Shown piece by piece: positions 10,121 through 17,420 of a DNA stretch of 18,798 nt. The stretch lies in contig BEXV01000406.1 of assembly GCA_003118195.1 (NCBI GenBank), positions 158,382 to 177,179 on the forward strand, given 5' to 3'. The number at the start of each line of letters is the position of its first letter. Position 1 is the stretch's first letter. Source of the DNA: Hemicentrotus pulcherrimus. Taxonomy: Eukaryota > Echinodermata > Echinoidea > Camarodonta > Strongylocentrotidae. Below the pieces are notes generated by a model. The model saw nothing but the letters and a program-made list of their open reading frames with translations, searched no databases and had not been told where the DNA came from. The position numbers and the translations under genes were made by a program.

Positions 10121-10876
10121 AGTATATCATGGTACATAGCGGTACCCTTTGATCTACATCTGGTATTTGCTACAAACACTGTGATCCAGTCATATAGGGG
10201 AGGGTATATCTCGGTACATAGCGGTACCCTTTGATCTACATCTGATACCTGCTACAGCCCCGATGATCCAGTCATATAGGGGGGTATATCACGGTACAAA
10301 GCGGTACCCTTTGATCTACATCTGATACCTGCTACAAACACGGTGATCCAGTCATATAGGGGGGGTATATCACAGTACAAAGCGGTATCCTTTGATCTAC
10401 ATCTGATACCTGCTACAAACACGGTGATCCAGTCATATAGGGGGGGTATATCATGGTACAAAGTCGTACCCTTTGATCTACATCTGATATTTGCTACAAA
10501 CACGGTGATCTAGTCATATAGGGGAGGGTACAAAAATATCGTAGTACATAGCGGTACCCTTTGATCTGCATCTGATATTTGCTACAGGCCAAATGATCCA
10601 GTCATATAGGGGAGGGTATATCTCGGTACAAAGCGGTACCCTTTGAACTTCATCTGATATTTACTACAAACATGATGATCCAGTCATATAGGGGAGGGTA
10701 TATCACGGTACAAAGCGGTACCCTTTGATATGGATCTAATACCTGCTACAGACCTGATGATCCGGTTGTATACTAGGGGAGGGTATATCACGGTACAAAG
10801 CGGTACCCTTTGATCTACATCTGATATCTGCTACAGACCCGATGATCCAGGCGTATACTAGGGGAGGGTATATCAG
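10121..10876. repeat. Minisatellite, nine copies of a ~82-bp unit
   Basis: The anchor GGTACCCTTTGATCTACATC or a close variant recurs at about 10141, 10223, 10303, 10384, 10465, 10553, 10635, 10717 and 10802, giving spacings of 80-88 bp. Each unit contains GGGTATATCACGGTAC, AAAGCGGTACC, CTACATCTGAT, GCTACA and GATGATCCAGTCATATAGG. The two right-most units carry a few extra bases (GTATACTAGGGG in place of CATATAGGGG). GGTAC...GTACC inside each unit can form a small hairpin. The right-most unit overlaps the 3' end of the SMCR8 coding sequence. Long open frames over the array are products of the repeat. Confidence 0.95.
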
Positions 10877-10937
10877 TGTAGCCCTGTTGCCTCATGATCT
10901 CATCTAGTTGCTGCCGCTTGATAAGCTCCACCCAGTA
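10815..10937 (-). CDS. SMCR8: SMCR8 terminal exon with stop codon inside the minisatellite
   Basis: The acceptor CTTGACAG lies just above 10937. The exon starts TAC TGG GTG GAG in phase 0, following KIVE of the previous exon. It encodes 40 residues (YWVELIKRQQLDEIMRQQG, then YTDIPSPSIRLDHRVCSRYQ and M) and stops at TAG (10815-10817). From memory, vertebrate SMCR8 continues VVQYLAELLK and ends with a short LRFDY...YKI tail. The YWVELIKR and IRLDH...YQM stretches occupy the same positions. The last roughly 20 codons are repeat sequence, so the terminus either seeded the minisatellite or was replaced by it. Confidence 0.75.
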   Translation of the reverse strand, partial: YWVELIKRQQLDEIMRQQGYTDIPSPSIRLDHRVCSRYQM

Positions 10938-11652
10938 CTGTCAAGTTTCAGAACGAGCAAATAAAAAGTGAAATAAGACTTACAGAATGGGTTACCAAAA
11001 GATTGACGTGAGAGAGATCTAATATATACCTTGGTCGGTCAACTTGGTTTACAGGATCTGCTGTCCAACACCCACCTCCACCCCCACCCACCTCATGCAA
11101 CCTTACAATAAACAAAGATGTTTTTGAGTCAGAAATAGAGTACACATACAAAATATTTCTACAGAATTTTAGATAACGAAGATCCACACTTTTCGATCTG
11201 TAGAAACACACCACGGAGTAAACACAGATTATAATGCCCTCTCCTAGGGTGGGTGTTTCAGGGTATAGTATGCTCGCCTTCTCAATTCTGTAGAAGCAGA
11301 TCCTTACTCTAGCAATAAAAAGGTCACATGGTTACACAATTCATTATTAAGACATCCAGTGAATCTGCTAAAGTCTGTTTCTGCCCTTTGTAGAAACAGA
11401 CTGGTCAAATCCTGTCAGCGTTAATTTTCCGGGAACATTTCACCAAAAAAATACCTTTATTATCTGGGTATCTTGTAGAAACATCCTGATACATGTTGTT
11501 CCGCAACCCGCCCTGAACACCCCTGATTAATGTGCTGTAGTTCAGCCTAATGACTAAGTCTCTGCTTTTACATGTACATGCTGCTTGACCACTCCCACCC
11601 CATACTATTTCTTTTTGAGAACAAAGATATTTCTGGGTTAACTTTGACATAC
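10938..11652 (-). other. SMCR8 last intron
   Basis: The intron runs from the GTATGT donor at 11652 to the CTTGACAG acceptor at 10938. It is about 715 bp with no coding sequence of note. The motif TGTAGAAACA appears several times (near 11200, 11290, 11390 and 11473) but without a clear repeat unit. A G-rich/C-rich stretch lies at 11070-11095. Confidence 0.6.
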
Positions 11653-11767
11653 CTCTACAATCTTGCAGTCCCCATCCACCAGACCCAGCTTGGAGAGAAA
11701 TGATGCAGAATTGACCCTCGCTGGGGAGCTGTTGATTAGACGTGATGTGCTGTCTGCACTTGAAGTA
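11653..11767 (-). CDS. SMCR8: SMCR8 penultimate exon
   Basis: The acceptor is TTAACAG above 11767 and the donor is GTATGT at 11652. The exon is 115 nt: one base completing AGT (Ser) with the AG left by the previous exon, then 38 codons ending GTA GAG (phase 0). It begins with a Ser/Thr-rich linker (TSSADSTSRLINSSP) and continues ARVNSASFLSKLGLVDGDCK. The helix SFLSKLGLVDGDCKIVE aligns with SFLKLTLGLVNEDVRVVQ of vertebrate SMCR8 (recalled). This is the distal helical part of the DENN C-terminal subdomain. The linker is longer and more serine-rich than I remember for vertebrates. Confidence 0.85.
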
Positions 11768-12177
11768 CTGTTAACATAAAACAGAAAGATATCAACTCCA
11801 TTGTAAAAATCAATATTATCATTATCAGGTGTTTATTCACGAAATGTACAGTATGCATCTGTACAAGAGTATTCATTAATTATCAATATCTTGCCAAAAA
11901 TATTTTGAGTTCTTACAGCTTGAGGAAGAAGAAAAAAATCTTTCTAATCCATGTTCTAATAGAAAATTATATTTACTCGAATAAAATCTAAAAAATATTT
12001 TGTTGTTGTTGTAATTGCAGGGTGTTGGCAAGTTGCAGTTTAAATGCATGCCTGTAAATCTGTATTGTAAAACCATTCTATGATATTCTAAAAAGTGACT
12101 CGTGAATTCATTGCCATCACCATCGTCACTGTCATCATGGTTATTATCACCATCACTGTTATGATTATGATTAGTAC

Positions 12178-12356
12178 TACATTCAAACCTGCTTTAGTGA
12201 CCACCTGTCTATAAAGACCACAACTTTCATTTTTACTTGAACCTGGTTTCTCATTGAAATCTGCGCTAAAGGAACCTGTTCATAAAAAAACACCTGCCTA
12301 TAAAGACCGCTTTTCTTGTTTCCCTTGAGCGGTCTTTATAAACAGGTTTAGCTGTA
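12178..12356. repeat. 179-bp MITE-like inverted-repeat element in SMCR8 intron
   Basis: The ends TACATTCAAACCTG (12178) and CAGGTTTAGCTGTA (to 12356) are inverted repeats matching at 11 of 14 positions. Inner inverted copies of TATAAAGACC (two direct, one opposite as GGTCTTTATA) extend the symmetry. The flanks are ATT/ATC-rich simple sequence. The layout CCACCTGTCTATAAAGACCAC ... GCGGTCTTTATAAACAGG resembles a foldback element. There is no coding content. Confidence 0.6.
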
Positions 12357-12414
12357 TTGTTATTATTATTACTTTCATCTTAAAATTCAACAGCGAATGT
12401 ACAACTACACTAAC

Positions 12415-12575
12415 CTGTTAATTAGATGTGAGTTTGGTGAATTCAGGCAGTAGGAATGATAGTAAAGGAATGCTTTTGAAGCTAGCTGTAGTAGAACGCT
12501 CTGTATATGTGCAAGGTAACACTGGTCGATCTGGAAGTGCTTGTTCCGATTTACGATGGAATCTAGAATGTTGCC
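12415..12575 (-). CDS. SMCR8: SMCR8 exon, conserved helix LASKAFLYYH
   Basis: The acceptor TTTGTCCAG lies above 12575 and the donor GTTAGT at 12414. The exon is 161 nt: 53 codons in phase 0 from GGC AAC, then AG carried over. The product runs GNILDSIVNRNKHFQIDQ, CYLAHIQSVLLQLASKAFLY, then YHSYCLNSPNSHLIN. It matches the vertebrate SMCR8 segment with YYLHVQSMLTQLCSKAFLY (recalled), one of the most conserved parts of the C-terminal DENN region and in the correct order with the other exons. This is one of the strongest anchors for the gene's identity. Confidence 0.9.
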
Positions 12576-12707
12576 CTGGACAAAGTAAGAACATAACAAA
12601 ATTTGAGTGTAAATGATTAGCATAGGAATTTTCTAAAAAATTCATCATTATGATATACATTGTAATCTAGACGGATAGCCTGGAAACAGAAGGAAAAAAA
12701 GAAGAAG

Positions 12708-12852
12708 ATTATAATAATACTAATAATTTGATTTATATAGCGCTTGATACGAAATAATAATATATGTAATATATGTAATAATAATAATACACAATATTTA
12801 TTAGTCGCTTAAAACGGTTGTCTCTAAGCGCTTCAACTCAATTCAATTCAAT
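12708..12852 (+). repeat. Dispersed repeat copy with AGCGCTT motifs
   Basis: AATAAT-rich sequence brackets the core TTTGATTTATATAGCGCTTG and TCTCTAAGCGCTTCA, with TATATGTAAT duplicated in the middle. The motif order matches, on the opposite strand, the copy at 5455-5535. It lies inside an SMCR8 intron (12576-13162) and is unlikely to be coding. Confidence 0.55.
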
Positions 12853-13162
12853 AATAATAAAAATAAGAGTGAGATCAAACATACATCTCTAAGTGTTTTT
12901 CAGACCCGGCCATCAGATTCATTTACACACAATGTGCACCATCTCTACTGTCTGGGGAGTATTCCTACTATATGGTCACCGTAAGGTCATATGCAATAAC
13001 TAACACCAAGACTTTCGTTGATTCATAAAGATGACCAAAACTGGATGTGAGACATGTACACCAATTCAGAGTACTTTTACCAAATCTGGTGTCAGCGAAT
13101 TATGACCTACTGTGCATGGAAACTGACTACCATCTAACTTTTATAACACCACTCTGTCGTAC

Positions 13163-13343
13163 CTTGTAAGCTGGCGTCCAAAGAGTTTGGTGGTCGTAGT
13201 CGAACAAGGTGACGTATCTTCGTACCGACGACGGCACCACTCTTCCTAGAGACTTTGGTTTGGAGAGGCCCACGAGTTTCATCCGTGCTAGGTCCGTCAT
13301 GCATAGAGGCTTTGTGTGCCACGGTACTACAAGGTGGTAGCGA
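13163..13343 (-). CDS. SMCR8: SMCR8 exon, C-terminal DENN strand/helix region
   Basis: The acceptor CCTTGACAG lies above 13343 and the donor GTACGA at 13162. The exon is 181 nt: one base plus 60 codons, ending at AAG (phase 0). The product includes RYHLVVPWHTKPLCMTDLAR, MKLVGLSKPKS and RRYVTLFDYDHQTLWTPAYK. In vertebrate SMCR8 the corresponding part reads PLHIMDFQKWKLIGL ... RYTSILDLDNKTLRCPLYR (recalled). The shared order of L-x-M-x-D, KL-x-GL and LDYDxxTL supports homology. Phase 2 on its 5' side fits the microexon. Confidence 0.9.
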
Positions 13344-13396
13344 CTGTCAAGGATAGGAAATAGAAAATTTAGAACAAACAGTGAATACAAAATAAA

Positions 13397-13639
13397 GGGG
13401 TCAGTGACACAAAGACGTAACTCCATTTTGGCCGTTTTTCAGAAAAAGTGGTTCATGTGTCACTGAGCACTTGGGCCTTAAGGAGTTGAGACTATGTTTC
13501 ATTAGCCATTGACTTCAATGGGGTGTTGGGTGGAGATAAGTCTTTGTGTTTTTTGGAAAGCCCACATTTTTCTTAACATTTTGATATCAAATACTCATTT
13601 TGGCAAAATATGGAGTTACGTCTTTGTGTCACTGAACCC
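13397..13639. repeat. 243-bp foldback element with ~32-bp inverted ends
   Basis: The left end GGGGTCAGTGACACAAAGAC plus GTAACTCCAT (13397-13427) is inverted at 13609-13639 (ATGGAGTTACGTCTTTGTGT plus CACTGAACCC) with almost no mismatch. A third partial copy, TGTGTCACTGA, lies at about 13456-13466. It is a MITE-like element about 54 bp upstream (minus sense) of an SMCR8 acceptor. The very high arm identity suggests a young insertion or ongoing correction. Confidence 0.75.
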
Positions 13640-14228
13640 TCGAAATGAAGAATGATAATCCATTTTTTTTCAGAATCAAGTAGACAAATGATTGTCACTG
13701 TAGGAAGAAATTATTGAAGCTTGAGTGCCTTATCATGATAGCTCGGCTAAACCTGGGGTAGTAGTTTGGTTGCAGGGCCCTCAGGGAAAACAGTATTAAT
13801 ACTGACGAGACTACCCTCGTAAACAAGAAATATTATTATTACTACTACTTTTTACCTTACAAACATTCATGAATAATGGTACTTGATTTATAACAACAAC
13901 AAAAAGTATAACTCAGTGGATAAAATGAAGGACTTATCACAAATAGGAAAATATGGCTACCTGGTTGTGTAGCACTGTGTAAATAATCATTATGCATCAC
14001 AAAATTGAGCTCCTGATATATTTTAATTACATCCTTCTTTTATTTTTCTAGTGAGGCATTTCAAATAAAATCACATACAGGTACATATCTGTAAAGCTCC
14101 CCACATATATATTTCCAACACTAAAAATGACCTCCTCAACAAAACAGAGAAAGATTTCTGATCTGGTTGCAGTCTTCAAAGAAGGAAAAGAACAAAAAAC
14201 AAGAAGATCCTACAGGTTGAAGTTTTAC
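13640..14228 (-). other. Remainder of the SMCR8 intron between the microexon and the 13163-13343 exon
   Basis: AT-rich sequence with short ATT/ACT repeats near 13830-13850. I see no coding segment or RNA gene. The donor GTAAAA at 14228 opens the intron on the minus strand. Confidence 0.5.
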
Positions 14229-14282
14229 CTTGAATGTCCTGGGACAAACAGCCATAGAGTCCTGACCAAAGAGTTGACCTCT
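14229..14282 (-). CDS. SMCR8: SMCR8 54-nt microexon
   Basis: The acceptor CACCCTACACAG lies above 14282 and the donor AAG|GTAAAA at 14228. The exon is 54 nt: one base (A), 17 codons and AG, so phase 2 on both sides. It encodes EVNSLVRTLWLFVPGHS, which fills exactly the gap left between the exons at 14928-15036 and 13163-13343. It matches the vertebrate segment IVRKLVTALAIFVPSYG (recalled), the helix after the LLSGRTLVV strand. The length is divisible by three, so skipping would delete this core helix without a frameshift. I found it by looking for the missing segment, and homology, splice sites and phase all agree. Confidence 0.88.
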
Positions 14283-14462
14283 CTGTGTAGGGTGAAAGGT
14301 CATGACATTAGATGATTACAACTGGATGATAACCATGTCCATGTACAAAAGCAATATGCACATGTATAATAATAATAAGTTTAATAATTACCAAAAGAAG
14401 GAAGGAGCAACGGGCATTTTTGCCCCTATTCAACCTTCAGGTCCCCAGGTCGAAGGACATTA

Positions 14463-14535
14463 GTGCTGTGTCAGGAATCAAACCCTCGACCTTTGCATTT
14501 CCAAGTCAAGAGCTTAAACCACTCAACTACGGCAC
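14463..14535 (-). repeat. tRNA-derived SINE head / tRNA-like sequence
   Basis: On the minus strand the segment contains an A-box-like TAGTTGAGTGG and a B-box-like GGTTTGATTCC at tRNA spacing. The ends GTGCCGT and ACAGCAC pair at 6 of 7 positions. The putative anticodon loop TTGGAAA would give GGA (Ser), but the anticodon stem is poorly paired and there is no long variable arm. This is a SINE-type tRNA relic and not a functional tRNA gene. It sits in an SMCR8 intron beside retrotransposon fragments. Confidence 0.5.
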
Positions 14536-14546
14536 TTGTTCTATCC

Positions 14547-14920
14547 ATACTCAGTGCATAATTGTCACTCTCCTCTATTGGAGGTATCTTGTGGAGTACC
14601 ACAGGGTACCGAGTTAGGCCCGGTTTTGTTTTCTGATTCTTGTTAATGATGCTGGATGTGTTGAGGCGTACCACAGGGTACCAAGTTAGGCCCGGTTTTG
14701 TTTCTGATTCTTGTTAATGATGATGTACCAGTATGTGTTGAGGCTTGATCCTATCATCCTATGTTACTGATATACGAGATGCGGTACCTTTCCTCTACTA
14801 TCTGTACTCAGTGCATTAAGGCCTATAACTGTCACTCTCCCCTACTGGAGGTATCTTGTGGCGTACCAAAGGGTACCAAGTTAGGCCCAGTTTTGTTTCT
14901 GATTCTTGTTAATGATGCTG
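14547..14920 (+). mobile_element. Three fragments of a non-LTR reverse transcriptase
   Basis: Copies lie at about 14547-14652, 14662-14722 and 14807-14920. Each contains GTACCA(C/A)AGGGTACC...TTAGGCCC and GATTCTTGTTAATGATG. Translated, they read LLEVSCGVPKGTKLGPVLFL and then ILVNDA (copy 3). Copy 1 reads CGVPQGTELGPVLF before an extra T breaks the frame. G-V-P-Q-G-T-x-L-G-P is the conserved reverse transcriptase block of LINE-type elements. The catalytic YADD/FADD block and the rest of the ORF are absent, so this is a dead relic. It is antisense to SMCR8, and copy 3 ends about 6 bp from a splice donor. Confidence 0.7.
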
Positions 14921-14927
14921 TATGTAC

Positions 14928-15036
14928 CTTTCTTTGGTCGGTGAGGCAGCAATGACAACAGTCCTTCCAGACAGGAGTGCATAGATGAGATGGATGGCAA
15001 AGACATAACGGCTGATGAAATCTTTGATCCCTGAGC
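14928..15036 (-). CDS. SMCR8: SMCR8 exon with the LLSGRTVV motif
   Basis: The acceptor TTTTGTTCATAG lies above 15036 and the donor AAAG|GTACAT at 14927. The exon is 109 nt: GC completing GGC (Gly) with the G left by the previous exon, then 35 codons and AG carried over. The product is SGIKDFISRYVFAIHLIYAL then LSGRTVVIAASPTKE. It aligns with LKFIRQYPFAHPAIYSLLSG-RTLVVLG of vertebrate SMCR8 (recalled), the start of the C-terminal DENN half. The match to SGRT-(L/V)-VV after an aliphatic helix is the clearest identification in the window. The donor borders reverse transcriptase debris. Confidence 0.92.
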
Positions 15037-15494
15037 CTATGAACAAAACATACATGAGGTAGGATGATGTAGCAACTGTTACCGTACCCCAAAAAGGGAT
15101 ATCCGAAAGGAAAAAGATTCTTTTCTCCTTCACCCAAAGACTTATTACACACATGAACCAGGTCTTACTTGTTTTCAAATAGATTAGGGATAAGCCATCA
15201 GGTATGAATAAGTACAAAAAAATCATGGGCTTGGATCTTTACTAACCGTTTCAGTGATTTTCCAACCAGACAAAATTAAAGTTTGAATGAATTGTAATAC
15301 TTTTTTTCCCTGTAAATATATATTCATCTTGATGTAAACTGGTAATTGTAAACTATGTTGAATGTAAAGATATTGCATATACACGTATTACATTGCATAG
15401 ACTAACCTTTATTAGCAATATGATAATCTCATAGTTCCTTTTACCATTTACTGATGATTTGTTGTATCTATGCGAAATGAATTTTGGTAATGAA

Positions 15495-15580
15495 TACCGT
15501 ATTTGCCGGCGATAACGCCGCACCTCCGTATAGGCAGCACCCCGGATTTTGACTTTAAAAAAAAAAAAAATTTTTTAAAT
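15495..15580. repeat. Repetitive GCCGCACC / AGCAGCACC element end with A-tract
   Basis: The plus strand reads ATACCGTATTTGCCGGCGAT, then ACGCCGCACCTCCGTATAGG, CAGCACCCCGGATTTTGACT, then A14 and T6. Repeated (C/A)GC(A/C)GCACC blocks next to an A-tract look like a dispersed repeat end, and similar ACCGTAT...GCCGCACC sequences are common in animal genomes (recalled, family not named). It may form one unit with the tRNA-like sequence that follows. Confidence 0.4.
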
Positions 15581-15586
15581 TGTCAA

Positions 15587-15664
15587 AGACGGGATTCCAT
15601 CTCTTGCGTACTAATGGCGATGTGACTAAAGTCACCGCCTTAGACCGCTCGGCCATCAAGCACT
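15587..15664 (-). repeat. tRNA-Leu-like SINE head or tRNA pseudogene
   Basis: On the minus strand the segment reads GATGGCCGAGCGGTCTAAGG then CGGTGACTTTAGTCACATCG. It is a near-perfect Leu/Ser-type D-arm with A box TGGCCGAGCGG, followed by a distorted anticodon hairpin (GTGAC/GTCAC). The region expected to hold the B box is degenerate (GATGGAATCCC). It is next to an A/T tract, as SINEs often are. It is not a working tRNA because of the anticodon-loop deletion and poor B box. Confidence 0.5.
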
Positions 15665-16004
15665 GATACAGTATCTTGCATTTTTCTGTGATATAAACAT
15701 TGAAATGGATTGAAAGTGGCGACTTCGCGTGCTGGATGCTTCGCAGCAGCTCTGTTAAACGGGCACTTCTTTTACTTTTGTAATGCATTGGCACGAACTT
15801 AGATCAAGATCTATCGGCAGATGTCGCTTTTGGAAGTATATTTTCATCTTCATGTCAACAATGCAAGATAAAATTGTCGGTAAGATGTGTGGAAATGTCC
15901 TGTACCATAGTGGTATAGTTATTGTATCGTTCATAGTCCCATATGCAGAGATGCCGACTTTTGGAAATCAGAAATAGGGAGGATTTGCTACGACACCAAA
16001 TAAT

Positions 16005-16080
16005 GTGCGCGTAGCGCACATCTCGAGCGCGTAGCGCCCGATCCATGTGGCGCGGTCCAGGGCCCGCCTTAGGGCCCTGG
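16005..16080. repeat. Cluster of GC-rich hairpins
   Basis: Three inverted repeats lie in a row: GTGCGC-GTA-GCGCAC (16005-16019), GCGC-GTA-GCGC (16027-16037) and CCAGGGCCC-GCCTTA-GGGCCCTGG (16057-16080, 9-bp perfect stem). They stand out against the AT-rich intron. They lie close to the transposase relic on its 3' side and probably belong to that or a neighbouring mobile element. Confidence 0.65.
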
Positions 16081-16192
16081 AAGCTCTGGGGTTTCTAGAT
16101 GCTCTCTGGTGCGATCTGAACCCTATTTTGGAGCATTTTACATGTGTATTTAGTTAAATAATTCCCACTTTTTTTCTCAAAATAACATAGAC

Positions 16193-16585
16193 CTACATTG
16201 TATAAATTACAAAAAAATGAAACATCTTGCGAAATAGAGGGCCAGCGTGGTCTGCGACAGCTATTGGCAAGTTATGTTCCACTATAAATCCAGTAAAGAA
16301 AAGCTTGGCTCTGGTAACATCCTCTTCCTCGCTCGTCCCTTGCTTGGTGAAATAAGTCATAAGGGTACTGTTGCCCGAAGATCTCGCCTTCGCAATGTCT
16401 GTGTGCCGTTTGATCCCAACGTGCTTCCGAATATCATCACGACCGCCGTGCTCAACTGAAATGTCAACGCCGCATATCGTACAAAATGCATGATGAATTC
16501 CTCTTTCAGACTTCCGAATACACGGGAAATGAACACTGTATTCGGCCTTATACTTTTGAGACCATTTTTTGGTCTTCTTTTGCTG
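16193..16585 (-). pseudogene. hAT-type transposase N-terminus with BED-like zinc finger (truncated)
   Basis: One open frame runs from QQKKTKKWSQKYKAEYSVHF through HHAFCTICGVDISVEHGGRD, DIRKHVGIKRH and a linker (STLMTYFTKQGTSEEEDVTR) to LFFTGFIVEHNLPIAVADHA and GPLFRKMF, then stops at 16193-16195. The C-x2-C-x17-H-x5-H spacing is that of a BED finger. The FxVEHNLPI-x-VADHAGPLFRKMF stretch is the start of the hAT/ZBED-type transposase body (recalled). The frame ends a few residues after RKMF in unrelated sequence, and no RNase-H-like catalytic core or hAT dimerisation domain follows. It is therefore a 5' exon relic or truncated element. The missing initiation codon and the N at 16592 leave the true start unknown. 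It lies in SMCR8 intron sequence, same strand. Confidence 0.7.
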
Positions 16586-16793
16586 TTTTTTNATTTGTAG
16601 GCCCTAAACATGAAAAGGCTTAATTCCAATGGCATTTGAAATATAATCCTAACTTACAACTTCCCTCATGACATAAGGGCTTGAAAAAGCCACTTGTGGG
16701 CAAATAGCAACACAATTTTAGAAGATTAACTGAAAGATGGTCTTATCATTAGTATCAACAATGCCATGAATGAAGATTTATCCTGAAAATTAC

Positions 16794-17210
16794 CTCCTTT
16801 ATGACTCAGCTTGGCGTTCCCCTCTTCTTTGCTTGACATGGTTGTTTCCATGGATATACCATCCTCCTCCTCCTCCCCAGATGAAAGCTTGTTTCGGTGT
16901 GGTGGTTGGTGAGATGGATGTGGGCGTGGCTCAGCATCGGATGACTTCTCCATGGCGACCGCATCCCGTTCCTCTTCCGGCGATAATGCATTAGAGGGAC
17001 CAGTATCAATGGATGAGGATGATGATGAGGATGGTGGCTGTACTCGAACGTCGGCCAACACCTGTGATGAGAAAACATCTCCATTCTCCACTCCTCCATC
17101 CTCCTCTTCCTCCCCTGATGGGTTTGGCTGGCAGTGGTGGTGGTTGTGGGCGGGGAATGGGTGTGTCCTAGGGTCGGAGGAGGCTGATTGGAAAGAGCAA
17201 GTCGAGGAAG
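16794..17210 (-). CDS. SMCR8: SMCR8 exon, disordered acidic linker with internal duplication
   Basis: The acceptor TTGATTTCTCCAG lies above 17210 and the donor GGAG|GTAATT at 16793. The exon is 417 nt: CT completing GCT (Ala) with the G left by the previous exon, then 138 codons and G carried over. It is rich in Ser, Pro, His and Glu with no folded domain. The motif SGEEEEDG appears twice, 79 residues apart, each time after a His/Pro-rich run (HPFPAHNHHH and HPSHQPPH), so the exon contains an internal ~237-bp duplication. A seven-serine run sits between the copies. Position and phase place it in the long variable linker before the C-terminal DENN half. Sequence identity alone would not identify it. 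Confidence 0.75.
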
Positions 17211-17274
17211 CTGGAGAAATCAACTCAAATGGCATGCAGGAATGGAGGCAATGAGTAGAAAGAAATGAGGTAGC

Positions 17275-17420
17275 AATGATGAGGATGGTGGTGATGATGA
17301 TGATGAGGATGATGAGGATGATAATCATGATGAGGATGATAATCATGATGAGGATGATGATGATGAGGATGAGGATGATGATCATAATGAGGATGATGAT
17401 GGCGATGGCAGTGGTGATGG
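17275..17420. repeat. GAT/GAG microsatellite
   Basis: About 145 bp of GATGAGGAT, GATGAT and AATCATGATGAG units lie within the SMCR8 intron at 17211-18585. Higher-order copies of GATGAGGATGATAATCAT occur near 17316-17352. The open frame through it on the minus strand (Ile/Leu or His polymers) is an artefact. Confidence 0.9.

Noticed and set aside
10252..10503. 83-residue minus-strand open frame with repeated IRCRSKGTALY units
   Set aside because: It is a translation of the 82-bp minisatellite. It lacks splice or start context and is interrupted by unit-length variation.
10121..10876. CRISPR-like array
   Set aside because: The whole unit is repeated without unique spacers and the genome is eukaryotic; this is a minisatellite.
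11150..11500. Recurring TGTAGAAACA motif as a tandem repeat or regulatory array
   Set aside because: Spacing is irregular and the sequence between copies does not align, so chance or very old similarity cannot be excluded.
11520..11590. Possible tRNA-like sequence (GTAGTTCAGCCTAATGACTA)
   Set aside because: Only an A-box-like segment is visible; no B box or stem pairing could be found.
14463..14535. Functional tRNA-Ser(GGA) gene
   Set aside because: The anticodon stem is mispaired, there is no long variable arm, and it sits next to retrotransposon debris. It is described as a SINE-type relic.
16726..17385. 219-residue minus-strand open frame taken as a single gene
   Set aside because: Its N-terminus is the GAT microsatellite (Ile/Leu polymer) and its C-terminus is intron. 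Only 16794-17210 is supported as an exon by splice sites and phase.
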